Positions 9,017 to 16,356 are shown, numbered from the stretch's first letter. The stretch is DNA of 64,000 nucleotides from Marinilabiliaceae bacterium JC040 (GCA_022496785.1 SNAP01000001.1:124001-188000); one strand, 5' to 3'. The notes: generated by a model from the sequence alone, not told the origin. A program made the numbers and translations.

Positions 9017-10075
9017 ATGAAACATTTATTGAACTATGCTTTAATAGCAATTACATTTGCTATTTTCTCTACTAGCATTTCATCTTGTAGCAACGATGAA
9101 GATATCACTCCAAAATTAAGTATTCCAAAAACTATCAATCTAGTCCCTCTAATGACAATAGCAGGAGATCACTCTCACAACGACATGGCTGGAGTTGCAG
9201 AAGAAGGAGATAGTTGGAGAGAACAATTATTAAAAGCAGGATACAAATGTGACATAAAAGATAATTGTTATCAAGTAGGATTAGGAGATTTTGAAGACAT
9301 TCAAGAAATATGGATTAAACACCTAAGAGATGCTATAAAAACTATAGATTCCCCTAAAGCATCAAAATCGACTTCTACAAAACAATATACAAGTAAGGAC
9401 ACAAGATTGAAATTTGCAAAAACAAGCAACACTGCAGTACTACTTGTAACTTTTGGTAGTACAATGGAAGGTCCCCATTCAACATATGCAAAAGAAGTTG
9501 CTGCATTTAGAAAAGCTTTCCCCGGAACCGATGTATTTATGGCTTTCACATCACCACTATGTATCTCAAGATGGTTTACAAAAAAGAATGAATATTACGG
9601 ACAACCATACGAATATTTCGAGGCATTTAAGACTTTAGCTTATGAAAATGTTTACGTACAATCTCTACATGCTACAAAAGGTGTTGAATTTAATGGTGGT
9701 AAAAATAGTGAAGGAACTCTTCATGGTTTAAAAAACTACTACGATTTATTTGTTGGGCAAAACCCAAGTGTTAAAACTTGTCTAGGTTTACCTCTGCTAA
9801 GTAGTGTTGAAGATATAAAAGCTGTTGGTGATTTTATTTATAACGAATACAAGGCAGAAATTCTAAACGGAGCTTCATTAGTATTAATGGGACATGGTAA
9901 CGAAGAAGATGCTGATTCACCAATGAGCACAGCTAATACATATCTTGAAGTTGAGAAATATTTGCAATCAAAAAATTCAGATATATATGTTGGAACTGTT
10001 GATTGTCCAACTGTAAGTTTTGATAGAGTACTTGAGGAATTGAATAAGAAATATGGAGTTGCAAAAAAGAAGTAA
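9017..10075 (+). CDS. CbiK-type chelatase lipoprotein, circularly permuted
   Basis: A 352-aa lipoprotein (signal peptide with lipobox ISSC, Cys24) related to anaerobic sirohydrochlorin cobaltochelatase CbiK, a class II chelatase. The domain order is unusual. Residues 40-110 (NLVPLMTIAGDHSHNDMAG, DSWREQL, VGLGDFEDIQEIW) correspond to the C-terminal segment of canonical CbiK, while residues 138-345 (VLLVTFGSTMEG, AFTSPLCISRW, QSLHATKGVEF, GLPLLSS, LVLMGHGNEED, VGTVDCPT) correspond to its N-terminal portion. A Ser/Thr/Lys linker (111-137) joins them. The equivalents of the metal ligands His145, His207 and Glu89 of Salmonella CbiK are His293, His52 and Glu224, so the active site could still assemble. 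Co-transcribed with the TonB receptor; likely on the periplasmic side of a membrane, handling metal or tetrapyrrole. Confidence 0.88.
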   Translation: MKHLLNYALIAITFAIFSTSISSCSNDEDITPKLSIPKTINLVPLMTIAGDHSHNDMAGVAEEGDSWREQLLKAGYKCDIKDNCYQVGLGDFEDIQEIWIKHLRDAIKTIDSPKASKSTSTKQYTSKDTRLKFAKTSNTAVLLVTFGSTMEGPHSTYAKEVAAFRKAFPGTDVFMAFTSPLCISRWFTKKNEYYGQPYEYFEAFKTLAYENVYVQSLHATKGVEFNGGKNSEGTLHGLKNYYDLFVGQNPSVKTCLGLPLLSSVEDIKAVGDFIYNEYKAEILNGASLVLMGHGNEEDADSPMSTANTYLEVEKYLQSKNSDIYVGTVDCPTVSFDRVLEELNKKYGVAKKK

Positions 10076-10146
10076 TAAATTATCAATTATGTACACTCAT
10101 TCTTAGAAATATCACTAAAAAGACAGATTGTTTATTAGCAAAAATA

Positions 10147-10177
10147 AGAGGTTACCTATCGGTAACCTCTCTTTTTA
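10147..10177 (+). terminator. intrinsic terminator after the chelatase gene
   Basis: A perfect 10-bp stem AGAGGTTACC / GGTAACCTCT with a TATC loop, followed by CTTTTT. It ends the receptor-chelatase operon. The rest of the 305-nt gap to the M6 protease gene shows only AT-rich sequence with a weak TATCTTAG near 10345. Confidence 0.9.
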
Positions 10178-10380
10178 CTATGTTCATCATTCTCAGAGAA
10201 CAATTCATAATAACAAATAAACAATGAAAAAAAAGTATACGTTTCTTATTTTCTTATAGTAAAGATATTAATTAAAATAACTCGCGACAAGGCTAAAATG
10301 TAAAGTTTATATTCTTTTTTGTAGATTTTTCTAATCTAATATAATATCTTAGCTATTAGAATCTTCTAAAAACAACAATA

Positions 10381-12696
10381 ATGAACTTTTTAAAAAGCTA
10401 TATAAAACCTATTTTCATTGTATTTTTTATTATATTTTATTCATCATTGTCAATAGGGCAGAATACAAATAAAACTCCAACATATCCGTATTTAAAAACC
10501 TTTATTCAAAAAGATGGAAGTAAGATAAAACTATTCTACAAAGGAGATAATCATATCAATTGGTTTGAAACAGAAAAAGGGGAAAAAGTATTAATAAACT
10601 CAGATGGTAATTATGTTTATGCAGAATTAGATTCTCAAGGGAAAATGATACCATCAGACAAACTTGTAGAGAAAGATGGTTTTTTTCTTTTCAGACTTTT
10701 TTCCAATGCAGAACCTAAAGGACAAATTGATATCTTTTTTAATAAAGCTCAGATTGAGAAACAAATAAATTACAACAATCCTAAGATATCTAACAAAATA
10801 CGAACTAAAACTATATGTCCTACAAAAGGTAATATTAGAATGCTAACAGTTTTAGTAGAATTCTCAGATCTTCCACACCAATTCTCAAAAGATAAATTTG
10901 AGGATATGATGAATCAACCTGATTATAAATCTAGAGGATCTTTTAAAGATTACTATAGCAAATGTTCTTATGGCAAACTAAACGTTAGTACCGATGTTAT
11001 TGGATGGATAAAAGTTGATAGACCTCAAGCATATTATGGAGGAAACAATGAATATAATTCTGATAGCAATCCTAGAGTACTTCTTCACGATATAATAAAA
11101 CAGATAAAAAAACTAGATATTGACTTTAGTAAATATGACAGTAATAGTGACGGTTTAATAGATGTAATACACATCATTCACTCTGGCTATGGTGAAGAGT
11201 CTGGCGAAGATCCTAACGCAATATGGTCTCATCAAAGGACTTTAAAAGATAAAATACAAGTCAAAGGGAATTACTATGTAAACAACTACTTCACTTCTCC
11301 AGAACTATCTTCATATAAAAGAAATGAAATAACAAGTATAGGGGTAATATGTCACGAATATGGACATGCCTTAGGCTTGATGGACTATTACGATACCGAT
11401 TATAACGAATCAGGTGGTAGAAGCCTTGGACTTAGAAATTGGGATTTAATGGCTAGTGGATTTTGGAACGATAAAGGGAACAGTCCTGCATATACAAATG
11501 CATACTCTAAATATCTTCTTGGATGGATATATTTAAAAGAACTTGGAATGAATCAAGATATTGTTCTAAACAATATAGAAGAAAACGAAGAAGGGTATAT
11601 TATTAGTACAAGAAATAAGTCAGAATTCTTTGTATTAGAAAATAGGCAAAAGATAGGCTTTGACAAAGAACTCCCACATCATGGATTACTAATATACAAG
11701 ATTGATAGATCAGACGACTCATGGAAAGAAAATGAAATAAATATAAATCCAGATGACGAACACTTAAAACTACTACGCTCTCATTCTTTTAGTCAATACG
11801 CACCTTTCCCAGGAGACAATGATGTTACAAAAATTACAGATTACACTAGTCCTAGTAATTTTCTTACAAAGAAGAGAGATTACTCACATAAAGGTCTTAT
11901 TGAAATTAAAGAGTCTAGGAAGATTATCTATGCAAAATACATACATGACGATAGAAAATACAATAAAGTCTCTGTAGAAGTCTCTAATGAAGGCGAACCA
12001 GTTGAAAACGCAGAAGTTTCTATAGTAAGATTACATTTTGGAACGAATCAATCAGCAGAGAGTGTACAAACTGATGAAAATGGAATAGTAAATTTCTCTG
12101 AAATTGGAGATGGTACATATCAAATTGTTGTTAATAACGATAAGTATAACGAATATAAAAAAGAAGTATTTATTTATGGTAACACAACAATAAATGTAGA
12201 ATTAGAAAAAAAAGAACAATTAGATATAAGAATACAAGAAAATGGAGAAAATATAAGTAATGCTCTTATTGAAATTATAACATCCAACAGTAGACAGAAA
12301 CATTATACAAATTCAGATGGTATAGCATACTTTACAAACATGAAAATGGATGAATATATCGTAAAGATTACTAAGAAACATTATATCACAAAAGAAGAAT
12401 ATATTAATTATTCAAAACCTCAAGAAATAATATTTGAAATTGAGAGAAATAAAGATAGCAAAGATGAATTAATATTATATCCTAATCCTTGTCATGGAGA
12501 ATTCACAATTTCATATCCTCTTGAAGGAAGAAAAACCCTAAGAATTTTTGATATTAGTGGACATCTTCTTTTGGAAAACGAAAATCTTGAAGGCAACGAA
12601 AACACTATTAATATCTCTAATATAAGTCCAGGAGTATATATTGTTGTTATTAATTCAAAAAATAATACAGTGAGTAAAAAGCTTATAATCAAATAA
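10381..12696 (+). CDS. secreted M6 family metalloprotease with T9SS sorting domain
   Basis: A 771-aa extracellular zinc endopeptidase related to immune inhibitor A. Domains in order: signal peptide (1-26, SIG-QNT); propeptide (about 30-140); catalytic M6 domain with a calcium-type loop DSNSDGLID (253-261) and zinc site HEYGHALGLMD (His325, His329, Asp335); two carboxypeptidase-regulatory-like beta domains (about 530-690, NAEVSIVRL, NALIEII); and a type A T9SS C-terminal domain (699-771, LYPNPCHGEFTI, NISPGVYIVVI, KKLIIK) that directs secretion and surface attachment. The gene stands alone. It may release peptides for the S46 peptidase type of pathway; substrate unknown. Confidence 0.93.
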   Translation: MNFLKSYIKPIFIVFFIIFYSSLSIGQNTNKTPTYPYLKTFIQKDGSKIKLFYKGDNHINWFETEKGEKVLINSDGNYVYAELDSQGKMIPSDKLVEKDGFFLFRLFSNAEPKGQIDIFFNKAQIEKQINYNNPKISNKIRTKTICPTKGNIRMLTVLVEFSDLPHQFSKDKFEDMMNQPDYKSRGSFKDYYSKCSYGKLNVSTDVIGWIKVDRPQAYYGGNNEYNSDSNPRVLLHDIIKQIKKLDIDFSKYDSNSDGLIDVIHIIHSGYGEESGEDPNAIWSHQRTLKDKIQVKGNYYVNNYFTSPELSSYKRNEITSIGVICHEYGHALGLMDYYDTDYNESGGRSLGLRNWDLMASGFWNDKGNSPAYTNAYSKYLLGWIYLKELGMNQDIVLNNIEENEEGYIISTRNKSEFFVLENRQKIGFDKELPHHGLLIYKIDRSDDSWKENEININPDDEHLKLLRSHSFSQYAPFPGDNDVTKITDYTSPSNFLTKKRDYSHKGLIEIKESRKIIYAKYIHDDRKYNKVSVEVSNEGEPVENAEVSIVRLHFGTNQSAESVQTDENGIVNFSEIGDGTYQIVVNNDKYNEYKKEVFIYGNTTINVELEKKEQLDIRIQENGENISNALIEIITSNSRQKHYTNSDGIAYFTNMKMDEYIVKITKKHYITKEEYINYSKPQEIIFEIERNKDSKDELILYPNPCHGEFTISYPLEGRKTLRIFDISGHLLLENENLEGNENTINISNISPGVYIVVINSKNNTVSKKLIIK

Positions 12697-12742
12697 TAAG
12701 CTCAAAAGAGCAGAAAAACTTCAAAAAAAACTAATACTAATG

Positions 12743-12773
12743 TTTGCAAGTTAAAAGATATTGCATATCTTTG
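12743..12773 (+). promoter_or_regulatory. promoter of tRNA-Lys
   Basis: TTTG (12743-12746), a 19-nt spacer and TATCTTTG (12766-12773) form a textbook Bacteroidota sigma-ABfr promoter. Transcription should start around 12780, about 34 nt before the mature tRNA. Confidence 0.85.
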
Positions 12774-12813
12774 CAACGCAATTGAGAAAAACAATAGCAC
12801 AAAACTAAAGGAT

Positions 12814-12886
12814 GATTCAGTAGCTCAGCTGGTAGAGCACAACACTTTTAATGTTGGGGTCCTGGGTTCGAACCCCAGCTGGATCA
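12814..12886 (+). tRNA. tRNA-Lys (UUU)
   Basis: A 73-nt cloverleaf: acceptor GATTCAG / CTGGATC (one G-U pair), D-arm GCTC...GAGC, anticodon loop CTTTTAA with anticodon UUU, T-arm CTGGG TTCGAAC CCCAG, discriminator A. The CCA end is not encoded (CGA follows), so it is added post-transcriptionally. It has its own promoter and terminator. Confidence 0.98.
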
Positions 12887-12890
12887 CGAA

Positions 12891-12917
12891 AGGCAAACAG
12901 TAATGTTTGCCTTTTTT
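12891..12917 (+). terminator. terminator of tRNA-Lys
   Basis: A stem AGGCAAAC / GTTTGCCT with a short loop (AGTAAT) followed by a T-run, immediately after the tRNA. Confidence 0.9.
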
Positions 12918-12959
12918 GTTATATATATACTTGATAATATTTATTGAAATCACAAAAAA

Positions 12960-13009
12960 TGCACTACAATAGTGCAATTTTATATGATTTTTGCACTATT
13001 ATAGTGCAA
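12960..13009. repeat. two tandem palindromes (operator-like)
   Basis: TGCACTA-CAA-TAGTGCA (12960-12976) and TTGCACTA-TTA-TAGTGCAA (12991-13009) are perfect inverted repeats with the same 6-bp core arm and 3-nt centre. Their centres are 32 bp apart, about three helical turns, as expected for two dimers of one repressor on the same DNA face. They lie between the tRNA-Lys terminator and the 3' end of the XRE gene, so no start codon is obviously controlled by them. Confidence 0.8.
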
Positions 13010-13049
13010 TTTACAGTATTTACATACCTATGATAAAATAGCAAGTATC

Positions 13050-13376
13050 TTATTTATTGAATTCATTTCGCCCTTTCTTTCTATCTCTGTTCTTATTAAT
13101 TGTTTCTAACTCTTCCATACTACTATATCTAGGTTCAGATAATAAATCCTTAATAGAATCTTTATACCCCAAAGCTTTAGCAAGTGCCACATAAGATATA
13201 AGAGAAATTTTGTGAGTTCTTTCAAATTTAGCAATTGTCGGAGTTGGAACTCCACTCATTTGACATAGCGCCTCTCTAGAAAGACCTTTTTCAAGTCTTC
13301 TTTTCTTTAAATTTCTAGCTAAAATAGCTATCAAATCTTCAGGTGTTTCAAGATCGAAAGTGTAAAGTAATTGCAT
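13050..13376 (-). CDS. XRE/HipB-like helix-turn-helix regulator, no partner toxin
   Basis: A 108-aa DNA-binding protein with one HTH_3 domain at about 16-70 (IAILARNLKKRRLEKGLSRE, AKFERTHKISLISYVALAKA), followed by a basic C-terminal tail (KNRDRKKGRNEFNK). Small regulators of this shape usually stand beside a HipA-type kinase toxin in Bacteroidota, but here the downstream side holds only palindromes and a tRNA on the other strand. The likely own operator is a partial palindrome AGATAC-TATT-GTATCT (13414-13429) plus a repeat of its flank near the start codon. It may be a solitary regulator or a remnant of a toxin-antitoxin pair. Confidence 0.8.
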   Translation of the reverse strand: MQLLYTFDLETPEDLIAILARNLKKRRLEKGLSREALCQMSGVPTPTIAKFERTHKISLISYVALAKALGYKDSIKDLLSEPRYSSMEELETINKNRDRKKGRNEFNK

Positions 13377-13379
13377 ATT

Positions 13380-13432
13380 ATTGTATCTAATAAGTCCTAT
13401 TTTTACGTTTTACAGATACTATTGTATCTAAT
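13380..13432. promoter_or_regulatory. putative autoregulatory sites of the XRE gene
   Basis: The 12-mer ATTGTATCTAAT occurs at 13380-13391, just before the XRE start codon, and again at 13421-13432. The second copy is half of the inverted repeat AGATAC-TATT-GTATCT (13414-13429). The arrangement suits binding of the XRE protein to its own promoter; inference only. Confidence 0.5.
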
Positions 13433-13472
13433 TTAAAGATAGCAAATAATAAAGGAAAGAACAAATTTACAC

Positions 13473-13913
13473 CTACCAAACAAGCAAAGACAAAGCATCA
13501 ACAACAAAAATCAAAACGAAGCCCATCTCCGATCGTCTAAAGCATCTATTCACCAATCCAACAAAGAATGCTACAATAGTAAAAAACAGTAAGAATCTAA
13601 CAATTCCTAATCCTGGAAAATGGAAGAATGCAACAATCCAATAGATCAAAATAGGAAATATAATTCCAAACAAACATTTTTGTTGCTGCTTTGATATATC
13701 ATTAAATCTTAAAGTATATGCTAAGGCACCAATTGTTGAAATAATATATATCAACTGACCAGCGTAATCGAATCTTTTCAGAGGACTCAGTATAAGAATA
13801 ATTCCAAGAGCCAAACCAACAGTTATAAGTATGGTTTTAATATTGCCAAATTTAATAGACAATAATACTCCAACAACAGCAGCCATACCAAGTAGTAAAT
13901 TCATCATTCCCAT
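13473..13913 (-). CDS. small integral membrane protein, function unknown
   Basis: A 146-aa, very hydrophobic protein with about five membrane helices: near residues 3-20, 26-45, 52-68, 82-97 and 104-120, with a final hydrophobic stretch at 129-146. There is a short basic loop NRCFRRSE before the last helix and a cytoplasmic-looking NDISKQQQK in the middle. I do not recognise the family. The start could be Met1, Met3 or Met4. It lies downstream of rimM with a 120-nt gap and upstream of the XRE gene with 96 nt, so co-transcription with either is uncertain. Confidence 0.7.
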   Translation of the reverse strand: MGMMNLLLGMAAVVGVLLSIKFGNIKTILITVGLALGIILILSPLKRFDYAGQLIYIISTIGALAYTLRFNDISKQQQKCLFGIIFPILIYWIVAFFHFPGLGIVRFLLFFTIVAFFVGLVNRCFRRSEMGFVLIFVVDALSLLVW

Positions 13914-14033
13914 ATGCTAGTATTTAAATTCTTTTAAGTTGATATCTCTTTACAAGATACAAAAAAAAGAGAACTCACAAGGAATTCTCTTTCTATATCT
14001 TTTAGAATCAGGATCTTTATAATAAATCAATTA

Positions 14034-14552
14034 CTATAAATCTAAAATACCTTCAGGAAGATCAATCACTATCTTATTTGTATCATAATCTAGTTCTACA
14101 AGTCTTTCCTCTATTAAAGGTATCATCACCTCATTAGAATTATACTCTACTGTAAGTACAATATTTCCTGAAAAATCATCAATCCTACTAATAAGACCTA
14201 CTTCACCTTCTTTTTCTCCATATAAAGTGAATCCTTCCAAAATATTAAGACTTAGATTATCTTCTTCCGAGAAAAGAGATTTATCAAGATAGACTTGGCT
14301 TTTAACAAACCTACTAGCTTTCTCCTCAGATTCTATACCATCAAGTTTTATAATATATGTAGAATGGTTTCTTGTCCTAAGACCGTCGGTACTGATGAAA
14401 AAAGGAACCAATCCTCCATCGATATCGATAAAGATTGATTCCTCTTCATATTCTTCAGGAAAATCATTTTCTACAGAAAGAACTAAGTCTCCCTGCAATC
14501 CATGAGTTTTTACAAACTCACCTATAAGAAAACAATCTTCTTTTTTGATCAT
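14034..14552 (-). CDS. rimM: ribosome maturation factor RimM
   Basis: A 172-aa assembly factor that binds uS19 in the 30S head and helps 16S rRNA processing. The N-terminal RimM beta-barrel (about 6-90: LIGEFVKTHGLQGDLVLSV) is followed by a PRC-barrel (about 95-172: LEGFTLYGEKEGEVGLISRI, VMIPLIEERLVELDY, IVIDLPEGILDL). An upstream in-frame ATG at 14654 would overlap rpsP and add a basic sequence made from the rpsP tail in another frame; the start at 14552 (MIKKEDCFLIGEF), 25 nt after the rpsP stop, is clearly the right one. rpsP-rimM is a conserved operon order. Confidence 0.95.
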   Translation of the reverse strand: MIKKEDCFLIGEFVKTHGLQGDLVLSVENDFPEEYEEESIFIDIDGGLVPFFISTDGLRTRNHSTYIIKLDGIESEEKASRFVKSQVYLDKSLFSEEDNLSLNILEGFTLYGEKEGEVGLISRIDDFSGNIVLTVEYNSNEVMIPLIEERLVELDYDTNKIVIDLPEGILDL

Positions 14553-14577
14553 GCAAATTTGAATTTGTAGTCTTAGA

Positions 14578-15111
14578 CTATTCTTCAGTTGCAGTCTCTT
14601 CTGCTGGAGCTTCCTCAGCTGGAGCTTCCTGTGCAGCAGCTTCTGCAGCAGCATCAGCTAATCTTTTTGCAATAGCAGCTTTTCTTTCTTCGTTAACTTT
14701 AACTTCAGCTTCAAATTTAGCTTTTGCTAATTCTTCAGCAGCGTTAGATAATTTAGATTTTTTTGCATCAATTTTAGCTTGTTTTTCTTTCATCCAAGCT
14801 TCGAATTTAGCAACTGCAGCAGCCTCGTCGAAAGCACCTTTTTTAACACCTTCTAATAAGTGTTTTTTCATTAGTACACCTTCGTGAGATAAGATAGCTC
14901 TACAAGTGTCTGTTGGCTGAGCTCCTACTTGTAACCAGTGCAATGCACGTTCAAAGTTAAGATCAATTGTTGCAGGATTAGTCATAGGATTGTATGAACC
15001 AATTCTCTCAATGTTTCTACCATCACGTGGCGCTCTGCTATCTGCTATCACAATGTGATAGAAAGGACGTCTTTTACGTCCGTGTCTAGCTAATCTAATT
15101 TTAGTTGGCAT
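14578..15111 (-). CDS. rpsP: 30S ribosomal protein bS16 with long C-terminal extension
   Basis: A 177-aa ribosomal protein. The canonical bS16 core is about residues 1-80 ([44 protein letters not shown]). Residues about 95-177 form a charged helical extension ending in an Ala/Glu-rich tail ([14 protein letters not shown]) that is absent in E. coli (82 aa) but usual in Bacteroidota. First gene of the rpsP-rimM operon, driven by a clear promoter at 15181-15210 and preceded by a 60-nt leader with a small hairpin. Confidence 0.97.
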   Translation of the reverse strand: MPTKIRLARHGRKRRPFYHIVIADSRAPRDGRNIERIGSYNPMTNPATIDLNFERALHWLQVGAQPTDTCRAILSHEGVLMKKHLLEGVKKGAFDEAAAVAKFEAWMKEKQAKIDAKKSKLSNAAEELAKAKFEAEVKVNEERKAAIAKRLADAAAEAAAQEAPAEEAPAEETATEE

Positions 15112-15140
15112 TGTCTTTTGCTTTTTAAATGTAACTTATT

Positions 15141-15158
15141 GACTACCATCGGGTAGCC
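15141..15158 (-). other. small hairpin in the rpsP leader
   Basis: GACTACC-ATCG-GGTAGCC (one mismatch) lies in the untranslated leader of rpsP, some 30 nt before its start. It might be a translational control site for the ribosomal protein operon. It also resembles a plus-strand terminator stem, but no plus-strand gene leads into it. Confidence 0.35.
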
Positions 15159-15180
15159 TTTTATTTTATTATTTGAGTTG

Positions 15181-15210
15181 CAAATATATAACATTTTTTT
15201 CTAACTCAAA
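15181..15210 (-). promoter_or_regulatory. promoter of rpsP-rimM
   Basis: Read on the reverse strand: TTTG (15210-15207), an 18-nt spacer, TATATTTG (15188-15181). Perfect match to the Bacteroidota consensus; predicted start of transcription near 15174. Confidence 0.85.
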
Positions 15211-15283
15211 TCGTTGTTCTAAAGTTTATGCTATTTTTATTAATTTCAAATAACTATTAATCACCTACTTACTAATCAAAACT

Positions 15284-15973
15284 TTACTTCTTTTTTAGAG
15301 ATGCAAAAGCTAGTATTAAACCAAGAGCTACTCCTAAAAGAGCTGCAAATAATACTTGATATTCAGATGGTAATAAAAATGTTATTGTATGAGCAGGATA
15401 CCAGAAAAATGGTATTGTTTTTTTGAAAACAAAACCCCATTGTATATCCCAATTGATTCCTTTAAATCTTTCTGCAAAATTTATTGGTGTTAAAAATCCA
15501 GAAAGACTACCTCCTGTATGTGTTATATGCGCATCTGTAATTTTATGGAATGTCATCATCACTGGAGCAAAAATTGTATTTAAAAGAACAGAAATACTAA
15601 ATGCCACCATCAATTTTGTAAGAGTAAAACCACCTTTCATTGCAGCAGAAGCTCCTTCAAGTCCCATATATTCAAGAAATTTTGGTGTTCCAATTATAAA
15701 TACCATAAATGCCATTTTAATACAAAGACCTAAAAATCCCCATACCAAAGCACGTGGTATAATTCCAAATCCTTTTCTATTGTAAACACCCTGACTTACT
15801 CTAAGTCCCAATACCTCTCCTAATGTTGCTAAAATTGCAAATTTTATAAAACTCATTATCATTCCGTGAGCTTTATTGAAATTTGAATATGCATCAAATA
15901 CTGTATCCGACAGAAAAAATGGTAGGAAAAAGATTATCAAGCATACTATAAATATTAAGTCATTTCTTTTCAT
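15284..15973 (-). CDS. Mpv17/PMP22-like integral membrane protein
   Basis: A 229-aa membrane protein with about five to six helices, conserved across Bacteroidales. Characteristic stretches are FNKAHGMIMSFIKFAILATL, IIPRALVWGFLG, FAPVMMTFHKITDAHI, KTIPFFWYPAHTITFLLP and a Gly/Leu-rich last helix (LLGVALGLILAFASLKKK). I place it with Mpv17/PMP22-type proteins, whose bacterial role is unknown. An in-frame TTG at 16018 would add 15 residues (MHDSKNY), but the ATG at 15973 (MKRNDLIFIV) places the first helix at the normal distance from the N-terminus and is preferred. Monocistronic. Confidence 0.8.
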   Translation of the reverse strand: MKRNDLIFIVCLIIFFLPFFLSDTVFDAYSNFNKAHGMIMSFIKFAILATLGEVLGLRVSQGVYNRKGFGIIPRALVWGFLGLCIKMAFMVFIIGTPKFLEYMGLEGASAAMKGGFTLTKLMVAFSISVLLNTIFAPVMMTFHKITDAHITHTGGSLSGFLTPINFAERFKGINWDIQWGFVFKKTIPFFWYPAHTITFLLPSEYQVLFAALLGVALGLILAFASLKKK

Positions 15974-16084
15974 AAATATTTGTTTTAATGATGGTTCGTA
16001 ATTTTTTGAATCGTGCAAATATATAAAAATAGATTTTAAATATTTCTTCTACCTAACAAGTAGGTATTTTACACATCAACAGTT

Positions 16085-16184
16085 CATCCTTTGTCCATGC
16101 TTCCTACAAGATAGATTGAAGAAAGCATGGACAAACCATGGACAAAGGATGGACAATCATCGGATTTGATACGAATTTGATACG
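16085..16184. repeat. 11-bp-periodic repeat element with alternative hairpins
   Basis: Three near-identical units CATGGACAAA, CATGGACAAA and GATGGACAAT begin at 16126, 16137 and 16148, an exact 11-bp period. A further pair ATTTGATACG begins at 16164 and 16175, again 11 bp apart. An inverted copy CATCCTTTGTCCAT (16085-16098) pairs perfectly over 14 bp with 16138-16151. An overlapping 13-bp pairing (16090-16102 with 16123-16135) is mutually exclusive with it. It lies between two reverse-strand genes. It looks like a dispersed repeat or regulatory array rather than chance. Confidence 0.75.
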
Positions 16185-16185
16185 T

Positions 16186-16356
16186 CTACTTTACAACTTG
16201 TTCTGTTTGAGTTTGTGGAGTACTAAAGAATTTTGTGAAACCATCACTTATACCATTATATACTCTCTTCCAACTTATCAGCACTAAGATTATTAATATG
16301 CATAGCATTATTAACATTCTTTTTTCATTCTGGTTTAAGTCTTTAATTTTCTTCAT
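16186..16356 (-). CDS. small single-pass membrane protein (56 aa)
   Basis: A short reading frame beginning MKKIKDLNQNEKRMLIMLCI, with one membrane helix at about 14-29 (MLIMLCILIILVLISW) flanked by basic residues, then a hydrophilic tail ending TPQTQTEQVVK. The positive residues before and after the helix leave the orientation open. A TATATTTG -7 element lies on the same strand at 16368-16361, only five bases before the ATG, so either the mRNA is nearly leaderless or translation starts at Met14 or Met17. No family recognised. The repeat element at 16085-16184 lies directly downstream of its stop codon. Confidence 0.55.
   Translation of the reverse strand: MKKIKDLNQNEKRMLIMLCILIILVLISWKRVYNGISDGFTKFFSTPQTQTEQVVK

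Noticed and set aside
12814-12886. tRNA-Lys as an integration site of a mobile element
   Set aside because: No integrase gene and no repeat of the tRNA 3' end was found in the flanking sequence.
14553-14654. Upstream extension of rimM (34 extra residues)
   Set aside because: It overlaps rpsP out of frame and reads as a Leu/Lys/Arg-rich shadow of the Ala/Glu tail; the family start is MIKKEDCFLIGEF at 14552.
15141-15165. Hairpin plus T-rich tail read as a plus-strand terminator
   Set aside because: No plus-strand gene leads into it; it lies in the reverse-strand rpsP leader and is recorded as leader structure only.
15974-16018. TTG-initiated extension of the Mpv17-like protein
   Set aside because: Adds 15 hydrophilic residues not seen in the family; ATG at 15973 gives the usual N-terminus.
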